Positions 18,162 through 26,674 are shown, numbered from the stretch's first letter. The stretch: 64,000 nt of DNA from Sulfurospirillum diekertiae (GCF_011769985.2 NZ_CP039734.2:1860001-1924000), one strand, 5' to 3'. Made by a program: numbers and translations. The notes: generated by a model not told the origin, from the sequence alone.

Positions 18162-20112
18162 TGTTATGGAAATCGTAAAAAAATCAATTGATTCAGTAAT
18201 AGAACCAGTTACAGTAAAGAAATTTATAGAATTATTTAGTAAAAAATGGTTGAGCTTTGGAAATATCATTACACCACAATTATTAAAAACATGGGAATTA
18301 AATTGCGTAACTATGAATCAGGTAGCAATAAGCAATAAGCACAAAGTAAAAATTGTCAAATATATTGTTTCAGCAGTAACTGGCTCAGGAAAAACTGAGT
18401 GTCAAATTACTTATTGTTCTTTATTGCCAAAACATATCAAAGTTCTAGTTAGTACAAACCTTACTGATGAAGCCGACAGGATAGCACAAGCCATAAACAA
18501 TGAATCTGGAGATAAAAGAGCATCAGCATTTCATACTAAAAATAGCACAACTATAGAAGAAGCCAGTCAGTATCAAATTGTAGTTGTTTCGCATGAATTT
18601 TACAGAAGAAATTTTGATGGTGGAGAAAAATGGGATGAATTAGTTGCTGACAGAGACCTTGTTATTATTGATGAAGCGCTCGATACTCTCAAAGAAATAT
18701 CTATTAGTAAAAAAGATATAGATATTGCTATTAATATCTTTACAGAGTTATCAAAATGGAAAAAGTTTCAAAAGGATAGACAATTCCAAAATGATTTTGA
18801 AATGCTCAAGTACGAAAAAGAAATTTTAATGTTACTTGTTCAAGAGTGTGGTGGTGGTACTAAATTGATTAACTCTGAAAAATCATACGACATTCCTTTG
18901 GAGCAAATGCATCCGAGTATGTTTCCTTCATATCATGGACAACGAATCCACAATATTTTAGGTTTAAAATACAATTATTTAAAAGAAATTCTTACTCGCA
19001 ATAGCACTATCAAATACAATGCAATTTTGACAAAGCGAGATGATTCAAGCAAAGACCGACTTATACGCAATGATATTATTAAAACTCTCAATAATCTTGA
19101 AAAATTAGTAGGAAACCAAGTATATATTACTGCAAATAAAGGAGATTATTCTTACAACCATGTTATTGATAGTACCCCAAAAAAGAGTCTAGTTTGTTTT
19201 GATGCAACTGCAGATGTTAATCAAATATATAATATTAGAGCAAAGTATCATAATGATCTCGCAAAAATAGAAAAATTTGATAAAGTAAGAAACTATGATG
19301 CGGTTACACTACATTTAGTTCCAACCAACACTGGTAAAGGAAGCATCCAAGAAAAAAATATTAACAGTATTTTAAAATCTATCATTTTTGGAAAGCAAAC
19401 TTTAATTATTTGCCATAAAGAAAATGAGGCTATTGTCAGTCAAATTATTCGTAATACTTACAGCGATAAGGATATCAAAATTTCGCATTGGGGTGCCATA
19501 ACGGGTCTAAATACTTGGAAAGAGTTTGATACATGCGTTATCATAGGCTTAAATCATAAACCAAAATCTTTTTCACAAAACAGAGTAAATATTGCAAGTA
19601 ATGAAGAAATAGCATTTGGAGAAAACCAAAAAGTGCTTAATCATGCAATTAGTACCTCCGATATTTCATCAGAAATTATACAAGCTATCAATCGCATTAG
19701 AGTGAGAAAAATCATATCAAGCGATGGTGGTTGTGAAAGTGCAAATATTTATCTTACTTTGCCTGTTTTTGATTTTGATGAGCATGTAACTCTTATACGC
19801 CAGCAAATGTTGAATATTTCTATTAAAGATTGGGATGTCGAAGGTTTGCTTACAGTTGCAGAACTAAAAAAAGGTCACTTGCAATCCATATTGCTGTATC
19901 TTGAATCTCATTTAATGCATGGGGATGAAATATCAATATATGAGCCAAGAAATACTTTAAATATCAATGGAAGAAGTTATGGCGATATTATTAATGCAAA
20001 AGATTTCGAAGAAAAATTAAAAATAACTGGTTATGAAATTTTAACCAAAAAAGAACTTGGTTCAAAAGGAAGAGCTAAAAAGAGAGCAAGCAAGTATATT
20101 CGAAAAATTTAG
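18154..20112 (+). CDS. DEAD/DEAH-like helicase or P-loop ATPase, 652 aa
   Basis: A P-loop NTPase with Walker A in VTGSGKTECQ (about 77-81) and Walker B/DEAx in LVIIDEALDTL (about 170). A motif III-like VVSHEF lies between them, and the C-terminal half has features of a second RecA-like lobe (the TLIICHKENEA strand; an AINRIRVRK motif VI-like segment near residue 515). This suggests a superfamily 2 DNA or RNA helicase, probably for replication or transfer of the element. The last 30 residues are very basic (ELGSKGRAKKRASKYIRKI). The specific family is not recognised. Confidence 0.75.
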   Translation: MTSVMEIVKKSIDSVIEPVTVKKFIELFSKKWLSFGNIITPQLLKTWELNCVTMNQVAISNKHKVKIVKYIVSAVTGSGKTECQITYCSLLPKHIKVLVSTNLTDEADRIAQAINNESGDKRASAFHTKNSTTIEEASQYQIVVVSHEFYRRNFDGGEKWDELVADRDLVIIDEALDTLKEISISKKDIDIAINIFTELSKWKKFQKDRQFQNDFEMLKYEKEILMLLVQECGGGTKLINSEKSYDIPLEQMHPSMFPSYHGQRIHNILGLKYNYLKEILTRNSTIKYNAILTKRDDSSKDRLIRNDIIKTLNNLEKLVGNQVYITANKGDYSYNHVIDSTPKKSLVCFDATADVNQIYNIRAKYHNDLAKIEKFDKVRNYDAVTLHLVPTNTGKGSIQEKNINSILKSIIFGKQTLIICHKENEAIVSQIIRNTYSDKDIKISHWGAITGLNTWKEFDTCVIIGLNHKPKSFSQNRVNIASNEEIAFGENQKVLNHAISTSDISSEIIQAINRIRVRKIISSDGGCESANIYLTLPVFDFDEHVTLIRQQMLNISIKDWDVEGLLTVAELKKGHLQSILLYLESHLMHGDEISIYEPRNTLNINGRSYGDIINAKDFEEKLKITGYEILTKKELGSKGRAKKRASKYIRKI

Positions 20113-20311
20113 GTAATCCAAATTTGGTGGTACTCTATAAGAAGATTTTTTATTTATATAGGGCTCCGCCAAAAATGGAAATAATTATTTTTTAACATTT
20201 TAATACCCTTCGGCTTTGGCATCCCCGCACTACGCTTAAGCTTCGCTTGGGCGCCACGCCTACGGTACAACTACTTTATAATGACGCTGTGGTTAAAGGC
20301 GATTTATTTCA
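20113..20311. other. intergenic, GC-rich patch
   Basis: No gene is seen. A short patch at about 20205-20265 is much richer in G+C than the rest of the element and has short inverted stretches (TTCGGCTTTGGC; AAGCTTCGCTTGGGCGCC). It resembles the debris often found at element or gene-cassette junctions and separates plus-strand replication genes from the minus-strand cassette. Confidence 0.4.
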
Positions 20312-20593
20312 CTATAAAGAGGTCGCTCCGAAAATTGCATACCTTTTTTCATCAAATGGTTGTTTGTTTAATGTAACATTTATTTTTTTGTTATTTAGCG
20401 TCATAACAAACTCAATATAATAGTCGCTTCGATTAGTTATGGTACCGTACTTTTCTGCATATTTTAAAGCATCTTTATAGTCTAAACCCCTAAAACATGT
20501 GTTTAATCCACCATCATCCAATATAGACAAAAGACCATTATCAATATTATTCTTCGTTGCTTCCGATAAACCAAATAGATTGCCAAACATCAC
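20312..20593 (-). CDS. small hypothetical protein, 93 aa
   Basis: A soluble 93-residue protein beginning MMFGNLFGLSEATKNNID; GGGGAGATAAGTG precedes the start. It contains LDYKDALKYAEKYG and a final pair of strands. No family is recognised. It is the last gene of the minus-strand cassette of small proteins in the element. Confidence 0.55.
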   Translation of the reverse strand: MMFGNLFGLSEATKNNIDNGLLSILDDGGLNTCFRGLDYKDALKYAEKYGTITNRSDYYIEFVMTLNNKKINVTLNKQPFDEKRYAIFGATSL

Positions 20594-20666
20594 TTATCTC
20601 CCCTTATTAATTTTTATTTTATAAGACAATTTTGTAAAAGAATCTAGCTGACACTGAATGCAACTT

Positions 20667-21035
20667 TTACTTACTAGCAATTTCAGTTATTTTTGTTATC
20701 AGCTCATTTATACCTTGTTCCATTGTTATAGTCATATAACTAGCTGTAATTACAAAAGTACCATTTGAAGGAACTTTGACAAAATTTACAAATACCTCTT
20801 TCCCAAAAATCTGTAAGGTTGCCCAACATATGTTATTATTTTTTGCATTGCCACCATTGTCTATTGAAAACCGCTCAGCAGCACTGTAATGCTTATCACT
20901 TATTTCAATTGGTTTTTCTGTGTTAAGAGATTGCACAATAAGTGGATATATTAGTTCTTTACTATTTTTACTAGAAACTTTACTAAATACAATAAATAGT
21001 AAAATCAAGACAATAACGATTAAAACTATTTCCAT
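20667..21035 (-). CDS. membrane-anchored small protein, 122 aa
   Basis: An N-terminal hydrophobic anchor (residues 1-18, MEIVLIVIVLILLFIVFS) is followed by a soluble domain of about 100 residues (SAAERFSIDNGG; NNICWATLQIFGKEVFV). Its ATG directly follows the TAA of the upstream zinc-ribbon gene, so the two are cotranslated. Function unknown. Confidence 0.65.
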   Translation of the reverse strand: MEIVLIVIVLILLFIVFSKVSSKNSKELIYPLIVQSLNTEKPIEISDKHYSAAERFSIDNGGNAKNNNICWATLQIFGKEVFVNFVKVPSNGTFVITASYMTITMEQGINELITKITEIASK

Positions 21036-21308
21036 TTACAATTCCTCTAGTTTTTTTTCAAAGTCTTTTAATGCTTTTTGAGTTAATAACTCCTGATAAT
21101 TTTTTAGAATTTCACCACATTTTGTACAAAAATTGGCATCATGCTTATTTTCAGCATTGCATTTTGAACAATACTGATTATAGGTTCTATGATTAACTGC
21201 CCTATAAGCATCTGCAGCTATATCTGTTACTTTGTCTGCACCCTTCAAAGCAAGCTTAATGATAAAAAAAACTACTGAAAATAAAAAAAATACGAATCCA
21301 TAAACCAT
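21036..21308 (-). CDS. membrane protein with cytoplasmic zinc ribbon, 90 aa
   Basis: One N-terminal TM helix (MVYGFVFFLFSVVFFIIKLAL) and a compact zinc ribbon with two CxxC pairs (YCSKCNAE ... FCTKCGEIL) about 45 residues later. The C-terminus is helical and charged. It resembles double-zinc-ribbon adaptor proteins in layout only. It is paired with the downstream 122-aa membrane-anchored protein. Confidence 0.7.
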   Translation of the reverse strand: MVYGFVFFLFSVVFFIIKLALKGADKVTDIAADAYRAVNHRTYNQYCSKCNAENKHDANFCTKCGEILKNYQELLTQKALKDFEKKLEEL

Positions 21309-21344
21309 AAATCATTCTCCTTTAAATTTAAATATTTCACAAAT

Positions 21345-21524
21345 TTATTTAAAAATAATGCTTAAAACTCCAGTTAACAAAAGAACTTCTACTGCAATCA
21401 AAAGCACAATGGAAGTCATATAAAGTTTTTTATTTTTGATTAGATTATCTTTTAAATTTTCAGGCATTACTTTTTTTATATCAGATAATGTTTCTTGCCA
21501 TGTTTCGCTAAACACATTTGCCAT
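21345..21524 (-). CDS. small single-TM protein, 59 aa
   Basis: A short reading frame found by eye: MANVFSETWQETLSDIKK, an amphipathic N-terminal half, then one TM helix (MTSIVLLIAVEVLLLTGVLS) and a short tail. It fits the tight spacing and direction of the cassette, but no family is recognised. Confidence 0.5.
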   Translation of the reverse strand: MANVFSETWQETLSDIKKVMPENLKDNLIKNKKLYMTSIVLLIAVEVLLLTGVLSIIFK

Positions 21525-21595
21525 TTTGTACCTACTATGTTATTTTTAAGAAACCCCAAAGAAACAAGTACCAAGATAACGAAACAAAAACTACA

Positions 21596-22081
21596 TCAAA
21601 AATAGTGCTTATATCTTTGCTTTAGTGTATTGGCTATTCTTTCCATAATGCTGTCTTTTTCGATATCTATTGTTTTACGATTATCGTTAGATTCAATTAC
21701 TTTTCCAGAGCAGTCATATAACGTAGAAGATAAATTAATTGCATTATTTTTTCCAAAACTAACCAATCTAAGTCGTTTCGAGTATCCATAAATCACATTT
21801 TTTTTCACAGAAGCAGGAGCATTTTTAAAAGCTGTGTTAGTGTAAATTTCTATCATTAAGAATTGAATTAATTGATGTTCTTTATCAACAACAACACTGG
21901 TAGTATCTCCAAAGAAGAATCCCCATTCGTCATCTTCTGTCAAAAGAAAATATCTACTTTTATTATTTATTTTCTCTTTTAGCCACGACAATTCACTTTC
22001 GCTACATGCAAGAGGCAGGTCTTTAGCAATCAAACAAGAATTAAACATAATACATATCATCAGCAACACTTTTTTTATCAT
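21596..22081 (-). CDS. secreted protein of unknown function, 161 aa
   Basis: A cleavable signal peptide (MIKKVLLMICIMFNSCLIA, residues 1-19) is followed by a 140-residue periplasmic domain with two cysteines (CSES near the start; YDCSG later) that could form a disulfide. A GFFFGDTTSVVVDKEHQL segment and a basic C-terminal helix are visible. No family is recognised. Confidence 0.65.
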   Translation of the reverse strand: MIKKVLLMICIMFNSCLIAKDLPLACSESELSWLKEKINNKSRYFLLTEDDEWGFFFGDTTSVVVDKEHQLIQFLMIEIYTNTAFKNAPASVKKNVIYGYSKRLRLVSFGKNNAINLSSTLYDCSGKVIESNDNRKTIDIEKDSIMERIANTLKQRYKHYF

Positions 22082-22135
22082 GCAATTATCCTTTGTTTCT
22101 AAAGTTTAAACTGGCATTTTTTACTTCATGATTCT

Positions 22136-22369
22136 TTATTTAGATGCAAGCCCCAGCAATGTTGCACCGATAAATAACAATGCACCATAATTTAAAAGCC
22201 AATTCTTTTTAAAATATAGCCAATTAAACAGGAGTGGCACCGCAACTATGTACATTCCTACAAAACTTAATTTTCCGACAAAGTAAAAAGATAAAGCACC
22301 ACCAACAATATATCCTGCTAAAAATCCAATTGATGTTAGAACTATTGAAATAAAGATATTTTTAACCAT
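22136..22369 (-). CDS. small membrane protein, 77 aa
   Basis: Nearly the whole 77-residue protein is hydrophobic: about three TM helices, with GFLAGYIVGGALSFYFVG first and a Trp/Tyr-Lys-rich turn (NWLYFKKNWLLNYG) in the middle. It lies 10 bp downstream of the 143-aa secreted protein gene. Function unknown. Confidence 0.6.
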   Translation of the reverse strand: MVKNIFISIVLTSIGFLAGYIVGGALSFYFVGKLSFVGMYIVAVPLLFNWLYFKKNWLLNYGALLFIGATLLGLASK

Positions 22370-22379
22370 AGATTCCTAC

Positions 22380-22811
22380 CTAAAACAACGATTTCAACTT
22401 TAACTTCATTTCACTTCCGGTATCAAATAATGTTTTGTCACGAGAAGTGCATTTGTATAAAGACTGACTTGTAGCTTTACCTTCTGTATTAGTCTCAATA
22501 AAAAAGAAGATATTAGAAGAGGAATTAAAGATAAGTTTTTCACACCCCCTAAATAAGTTACATTTAGAATATCTATCACCACCATTTGTTGTTGTACTAT
22601 ATGGAAATGTCTCATTTTTGAATATTGCTTCACTTTGCTTAAATACAACATCAATGTTAAATTCATTCCTTCCTTTGGCTTCTCTTTCCGAAATTGTCTT
22701 ACCATTATCATCAACAAGAGTACATGACAGATACTTATCTTGAAAATCAGCTGCTGAAACAAATGGTGTCATTAAAATAGACAAAAAACAAAATGATTTG
22801 AATAAATTCAT
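22380..22811 (-). CDS. secreted protein of unknown function, 143 aa
   Basis: A signal peptide (MNLFKSFCFLSILMTPFVSA) precedes a small domain with four cysteines (SCTLVDD, SKCNLFRGCEKL, YKCTS). The lipocalin-like strand order and disulfide pattern suggest a periplasmic or surface domain. It is six bases downstream of the 55-aa membrane protein gene. No family is recognised. Confidence 0.65.
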   Translation of the reverse strand: MNLFKSFCFLSILMTPFVSAADFQDKYLSCTLVDDNGKTISEREAKGRNEFNIDVVFKQSEAIFKNETFPYSTTTNGGDRYSKCNLFRGCEKLIFNSSSNIFFFIETNTEGKATSQSLYKCTSRDKTLFDTGSEMKLKLKSLF

Positions 22812-22817
22812 TGTTAC

Positions 22818-22985
22818 TTAGCTCCTATCTTGTTTGGATATTTTGCTACCTAATTCTAAATAAATCCATGGTGCAACATATAATAAACCTAAGCCAAAAA
22901 AAAATATAAATGGGAAAGCACATACACCTAAAAAACGCAAAAAGTAAACTTGCTTCATTGTTAAGCTATCGAACCATTTTTGCAT
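22818..22985 (-). CDS. small membrane protein, 55 aa
   Basis: Found by eye: MQKWFDSLTMKQVYFLRFLG, then a long hydrophobic stretch with many Phe (residues 20-44). An AAGGGGATATATT ribosome-binding region sits at the right distance. It is the first gene of the eight-gene minus-strand cassette, followed after six bases by the 143-aa secreted protein. Confidence 0.6.
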   Translation of the reverse strand: MQKWFDSLTMKQVYFLRFLGVCAFPFIFFFGLGLLYVAPWIYLELGSKISKQDRS

Positions 22986-23093
22986 AATATATCCCCTTGT
23001 ATAGTAATTTAATTATTACATAGTGATTACTAGTTGAAAGAATAATGGTATCTCAATAGAATTGAAGCTATCCTTAACAATTGAGAAAGCCTA

Positions 23094-23354
23094 TTGAAAA
23101 ATATTGAAGATGTGACAACTGAAGTTATTGATGCGTTCCATCTGCAAATTGTAAGAAACGTTAAAAAGTTGCGTGAACCAAAAGGATACAGTCAATTGGC
23201 TTTGGCACAAGCGTTAGGTCATAAATCTGTTGGTCTTATTTCTCAAGGCGAACTTTATCTCAAAAAACAACACTTCAACTTGGAGCATCTTTATAAAATC
23301 GCTTATATCCTTGAATGTGATATTAAAGATTTAATTAACACAGATACCCTCTAA
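23094..23354 (+). CDS. XRE-family HTH regulator
   Basis: An 86-residue repressor-type protein with a Cro/CI helix-turn-helix (about 30-75: YSQLALAQALGHKSVGLISQGE, then FNLEHLYKIAYILECDIKDLI). No ATG fits; a TTG at 23094 or GTG at 23112 is the likely start. It is divergent from the small-protein cassette, which it may control. Confidence 0.75.
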   Translation: MKNIEDVTTEVIDAFHLQIVRNVKKLREPKGYSQLALAQALGHKSVGLISQGELYLKKQHFNLEHLYKIAYILECDIKDLINTDTL

Positions 23355-23519
23355 ACTCACTCACTTTTCAAAAATACATCGCGCAGTTTTTGTAGGCATA
23401 TACTCCTATTTCTCAAAACATAAGTTTCCCATAGCCCTCTAGGTCTAATCCATAAAAAGAATTACTTACCATCAATAATATCTATCTAGTGTGATGAAAT
23501 TAAATCACAAGGAGTTCCA

Positions 23520-23675
23520 ATGTTTACTATTATCACGCTCTTAGTAGCAACACCTGTTCTATTGGTTTTATACATGTTTGGTTCAAAGCCAACACAAGGA
23601 AGAATCGAGAAGATATACGACAACAGTGCCAATCGAATCTTAGACGATTTGGAAGCAAGAGTAAAGGGAGAGTAA
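23520..23675 (+). CDS. small membrane-anchored protein, 51 aa
   Basis: Found by eye: an N-terminal TM helix (MFTIITLLVATPVLLVLYMF), then a charged tail ending LDDLEARVKGE. An ideal AAGGAG sits before the ATG. The 16 bases AAGGAGTTCCAATGTT across this initiation site also occur in spacer 10 of CRISPR array 1, at the start of a similar-looking gene. Confidence 0.6.
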   Translation: MFTIITLLVATPVLLVLYMFGSKPTQGRIEKIYDNSANRILDDLEARVKGE

Positions 23676-23933
23676 TATCTCCTTCTACACTTAAACGCTC
23701 AAGGATAGTACATCTCTTTAGTTACATTATTGATAATTGATATCATATTACTTTAAGCAAATAAGCGTATAATTGCTTTGCAATTAATTTGAAATATCCT
23801 CCCTCAACATAAAACCTTACCCTCTACAATCAACCTCTTATTGAAAAACCATTTATATTTATCATGAGTAATGTTCAAACCAGTGTGATGAAGAGAAATC
23901 TATTTTCTCTATCTCATCATAGGAGCGTGTGCT

Positions 23934-24236
23934 ATGCATGCACAAGATTTAGCGTTGATACCAAAACAGTATCAGAATATGACCTTACAGAAGTATTTGG
24001 ATGAGCTGTTTGGGTGGTATGAGAAGTTTGAACCAAAAGTTGTAGCAGGTGTTAGAGCACCTACTACGGATATACATTCAAGTACATTTGAACACAGTTT
24101 AGCCAAGTATGGCTTAGGACTTAATGATTTAACTTTCAATGAAATCATTCAAGATGATGTTGTTACCATCTTGCAAAGAAGAGGCATTGAGCCAATCAAC
24201 AACAGTACCTATTGTGGCTTAGGGGGTGTCGTATGA
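23934..24236 (+). CDS. hypothetical protein, 100 aa
   Basis: A soluble protein, MHAQDLALIPKQYQNMTLQK, with a WYEKFEPKVVAGVRAP segment. It starts the plus-strand recombination/antirestriction block and overlaps the DUF2958 gene (ATGA). No family is recognised. Confidence 0.65.
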   Translation: MHAQDLALIPKQYQNMTLQKYLDELFGWYEKFEPKVVAGVRAPTTDIHSSTFEHSLAKYGLGLNDLTFNEIIQDDVVTILQRRGIEPINNSTYCGLGGVV

Positions 24237-24541
24237 AACTCCTAACCAAAGAGCTTGAAGCCAAACTGCCACCACTGTATTCTAATGATGCTTTAGGTTA
24301 TGAAGCACACGCCATAGTGAAGTTCTTTACGCCTGATGCTTCATGGACATGGTATGCCACAGAGTATGACGCACAAGAGCGTATATTCTTTGGTTTGGTA
24401 GATGGCTTTGAAATGGAACTAGGCTATTTTAGTTTAGATGAACTGCAAAGTATCAAAGGCTCACTTGGTTTAAGCGTTGAGCGAGATATCTATTTCTCTC
24501 CCACCAAACTATCAACATTAATGCAAAGGAATACCCTATGA
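24233..24541 (+). CDS. DUF2958 family protein
   Basis: The start at 24233 is chosen because it overlaps the preceding stop as ATGA and follows AGGGGG; a longer reading to 24212 is less likely. The 102 residues match the DUF2958 pattern closely: KLLTKELEAKLPPLYS, then AIVKFFTPDASWTWY, FFGLVDGFEMELGYFSLDEL and ERDIYFSPTKLS. The family is common on conjugative plasmids and integrative elements; its function is unknown. Confidence 0.88.
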   Translation: MKLLTKELEAKLPPLYSNDALGYEAHAIVKFFTPDASWTWYATEYDAQERIFFGLVDGFEMELGYFSLDELQSIKGSLGLSVERDIYFSPTKLSTLMQRNTL

Positions 24542-25107
24542 AAACCATTCGCTATCAGTTAGAAAAAGACGTCGAGAGTGCCAATGCAAACAATGTTGAT
24601 TGGCTTAAAATGAGATTTAAAGAAGTGTTGGAGTCCGATAAGGACTTCACCCGTAAATGTGATTATCTAGGGCTTAGCATCGCTTCTATTGATGATAGGC
24701 TACAGAGTATTGACGATGAGATAAAAGAGCTTAGAGCCCTCAAGGATGTGCTTAAAAGTGCCAAAGAAATATCGCTTACACTTGGTGCTCAGATATTTTC
24801 TGACTATGGTATTTCAAGACTAGAGGGAACAAGAATTAGCTCTATTACCATCACTAATCCAATACCTTCATCTAAACTCAAACTCACTGTCATTAACGAT
24901 AAACCACTCATTGAAGCAGGATTTTATAAAAAGGTTATCGATACAGATGCCTTACTAGAATCTTACAAGGCGGGCGATTATGTGGAATTGATAAGTCAGT
25001 ATTGCACCATCGAGATGATAAAAGAATCTCAAGCCAAGAAACTGAAAATCAATAAGCGTAGAACCACTATAACAGACCTAGATGATACGTTACTGGAGGT
25101 AGCCTAA
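24538..25107 (+). CDS. Gp157-like phage protein (tentative)
   Basis: A 189-residue protein with a central coiled coil (about 45-80, IDDRLQSIDDEIKELRALKDVL) and a C-terminal strand-rich part ending with basic KKLKINKRR. Order and features resemble siphophage Gp157 proteins, which lie beside single-strand annealing proteins. It overlaps both neighbours by 1-4 bp, so it is part of one operon. Confidence 0.55.
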   Translation: MKTIRYQLEKDVESANANNVDWLKMRFKEVLESDKDFTRKCDYLGLSIASIDDRLQSIDDEIKELRALKDVLKSAKEISLTLGAQIFSDYGISRLEGTRISSITITNPIPSSKLKLTVINDKPLIEAGFYKKVIDTDALLESYKAGDYVELISQYCTIEMIKESQAKKLKINKRRTTITDLDDTLLEVA

Positions 25108-25607
25108 TGGGAAAAGTAAGTGAACACTATCGCCAACAACAAGAAACGGCTCAAGCAGAGATTTTAGAAATCGATTACAAAACAGGAGAGATTATTCTCT
25201 CCGCCGATGCAAAAGATACAGAGCTTATCAAGACCACTAAAGTTAAAGCGTTTAACTTATTGGCTCGAACAGACTTTGTTCAAATCAATGGTGTATGGGA
25301 AGCCAAAAGAGATGCTTTAATTAAAATACTCTCAAGTTTACCACTAAGCTACAGTTGGCATATTAAAGAAGCAGAAATGACAACAGCTTATTCAAAAATA
25401 CTAGGTGTGCTTACTATCACAACTGGTTCACTCTCAAGGCAAGCAGAATCGTTTGGTATTTGTGAGCTTAGTGAGCTCAAGGGAAATGGTGGCATGCATT
25501 TTATGAATGCAAGAGCAGAAACAAGAGCACTTAAGCGAGCGATTGAGACTTTGTTTGGTTCAGTGATAAACTACTTTGTAGTGACTTACATGGATAAGGC
25601 AGCGTAA
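25107..25607 (+). CDS. candidate single-strand annealing protein (Rad52-like)
   Basis: A 166-residue protein. The C-terminal half has MHFMNARAETRALKRAIETLFG, a pattern (AETRA..RA) seen in Rad52/Sak-type and related annealing proteins. Phage or plasmid context and adjacency to the Gp157-like gene support a recombination role. The family identification is not certain. Confidence 0.5.
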   Translation: MGKVSEHYRQQQETAQAEILEIDYKTGEIILSADAKDTELIKTTKVKAFNLLARTDFVQINGVWEAKRDALIKILSSLPLSYSWHIKEAEMTTAYSKILGVLTITTGSLSRQAESFGICELSELKGNGGMHFMNARAETRALKRAIETLFGSVINYFVVTYMDKAA

Positions 25608-25676
25608 CGACTTCATAAGCCATTGGAAACTCTCCAGTGGCTCTACAATCAATAACAAAATCAAAAAGGATATCTA

Positions 25677-26216
25677 ATGCTAGAAATATTTATAACAGAC
25701 CTATGTGCCTACAATAATGGTTTTTTAATAGGCAAATGGATCACTTTGCCCCTAAGTGGTAAAGAGCTTTATATGGCAATCAGTGAAGTTCTAAGTGAAG
25801 GCGAATACGCTTGTAAGTCAGACTCAACCCATGAAGAAATCTTTATTACCGATTATTCGTGGAAAGGTAAAAGTATCTTTGATGTCGAAGAATACGATAG
25901 TCCTTGGGACTTAAATGACGATGTTGGCAAACTCTTTGAACTAAGTGTTGCTCAACAAAAAGCAGTAGCTTTTCTCTTGAGTGAACAATTTACTTATGAC
26001 ATGGACGATGCTATCCAAAGAAGTGATGATGTCATTATCCATGAAAACCAAACACTTGAAGATGTAGCGTATTGTCTGCTTCAAGAATGTTATGAACTTG
26101 ATAAATTGCCACCGATTATTGCCAATCATATTGACTATGAAGGAGTGGCGAGGGAGCTTGATTATGATGGGAATTATTTTGAAGTGGATGGTGATGTGTT
26201 TGAGTATTGTGGGTAA
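25677..26216 (+). CDS. ardA: ArdA antirestriction protein
   Basis: A DNA mimic that blocks type I restriction enzymes when a mobile element enters a cell. The 179 residues are strongly acidic. Family landmarks are YNNGFLIGKWITLPL, EEIFITDYSWKG and the C-terminal IDYEGVARELDYDGNYFEVDG. AAAGGA precedes the ATG. Its presence next to an hsdR scar fits a history of type I restriction pressure. Confidence 0.92.
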   Translation: MLEIFITDLCAYNNGFLIGKWITLPLSGKELYMAISEVLSEGEYACKSDSTHEEIFITDYSWKGKSIFDVEEYDSPWDLNDDVGKLFELSVAQQKAVAFLLSEQFTYDMDDAIQRSDDVIIHENQTLEDVAYCLLQECYELDKLPPIIANHIDYEGVARELDYDGNYFEVDGDVFEYCG

Positions 26217-26220
26217 AGGT

Positions 26221-26250
26221 AAGGTGTCATCTAGCGATTGATGGCACCTT
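26221..26250 (+). terminator. hairpin after ardA
   Basis: An 11-bp stem (AAGGTGTCATC with GATGGCACCTT, one G-U pair, 8-base loop) starts five bases after the ardA stop. No long T run follows, so it may be a processing or stabilising hairpin rather than a strict intrinsic terminator. Confidence 0.55.
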
Positions 26251-26581
26251 AACATCTTAAAATTCAACTTAGGTATACCACACAAAGCAACCATGTCGAC
26301 CAAACGAGGTGTAACACGACTTGGGTTCTTCATCAAGACACCTATGGCTAAAGAGTTTATTGTTAATTCTTATGTGGTATATAGCATGAAGACACCTTTA
26401 GTCTTTACCTATACAAAAGGTAACTAAATACCTCCGGTGTATTTGGCAAATCTCTACACGAATCCATACACAAACTTGATAAAAACTTGACTTTTTAGGG
26501 TGATATAGCTATAGTTCGGGCATTAATTGAATATTGTCTCTAAGATGTAGTATGTGTGTTAAGTGCCTATTTAAGGGGTTT
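26251..26581. other. gene-poor right end of the element
   Basis: About 330 bp between the ardA hairpin and attR. One 44-codon frame (26293-26427, MSTKRGVTRLGFFIKTPMAK) runs forward without a clear ribosome-binding site. Nothing else is recognisable. Integrase arm-type sites may lie here. Confidence 0.35.
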
Positions 26582-26640
26582 CATTTTAAACGAAGTGGTG
26601 CGCCCGAAGGAATTCGAATCCCTGACCTCCGGTACCGCAA
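26582..26640. repeat. attR: right 59-bp attachment repeat within tRNA-Arg
   Basis: Exact copy of 15525-15583. It includes the 3' half of the intact tRNA-Arg gene and 8 bases matching the end of the acetyltransferase gene, showing that the two were neighbours before integration. Confidence 0.93.
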
Positions 26641-26674
26641 ACCGATGCTCTATCCAGCTGAGCTACGAGCGCAC
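26596..26674 (-). tRNA. tRNA-Arg (anticodon GCG)
   Basis: The minus strand reads GTGCGCT (acceptor), a D-arm TAGCTCAGCTGGATAGAGC, an anticodon loop TTGCGGT with GCG, a T-arm around TTCGAAT, and GGCGCACCA with encoded CCA. The acceptor pairs over 7 bp with one G-T. The 3' half is the element's integration target. Confidence 0.92.

Larger units (their letters stand above)
15525..26640 (+). mobile_element. integrative element in tRNA-Arg(GCG), about 11 kb
   Basis: The element is bounded by an exact 59-bp direct repeat (15525-15583 and 26582-26640). The right copy belongs to the intact tRNA-Arg gene and the left copy is its 3' half. A tyrosine integrase lies just inside the left end. Cargo in order: hsdR remnant, unknown gene, AlpA-like regulator, helicase-like ATPase, eight small minus-strand membrane or secreted proteins, XRE repressor, a recombination block and ardA. 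No conjugation or capsid genes are seen, so it may be mobilisable, a phage satellite, or decayed. It contains no copy of the TTACATGTAA palindrome found throughout the surrounding core DNA, which supports recent arrival. Confidence 0.9.

Noticed and set aside
23505-23536. Self-targeting of the integrated element by array 1
   Set aside because: Only 16 of 37 spacer bases match, much of it ribosome-binding-site sequence; not enough for a functional target.
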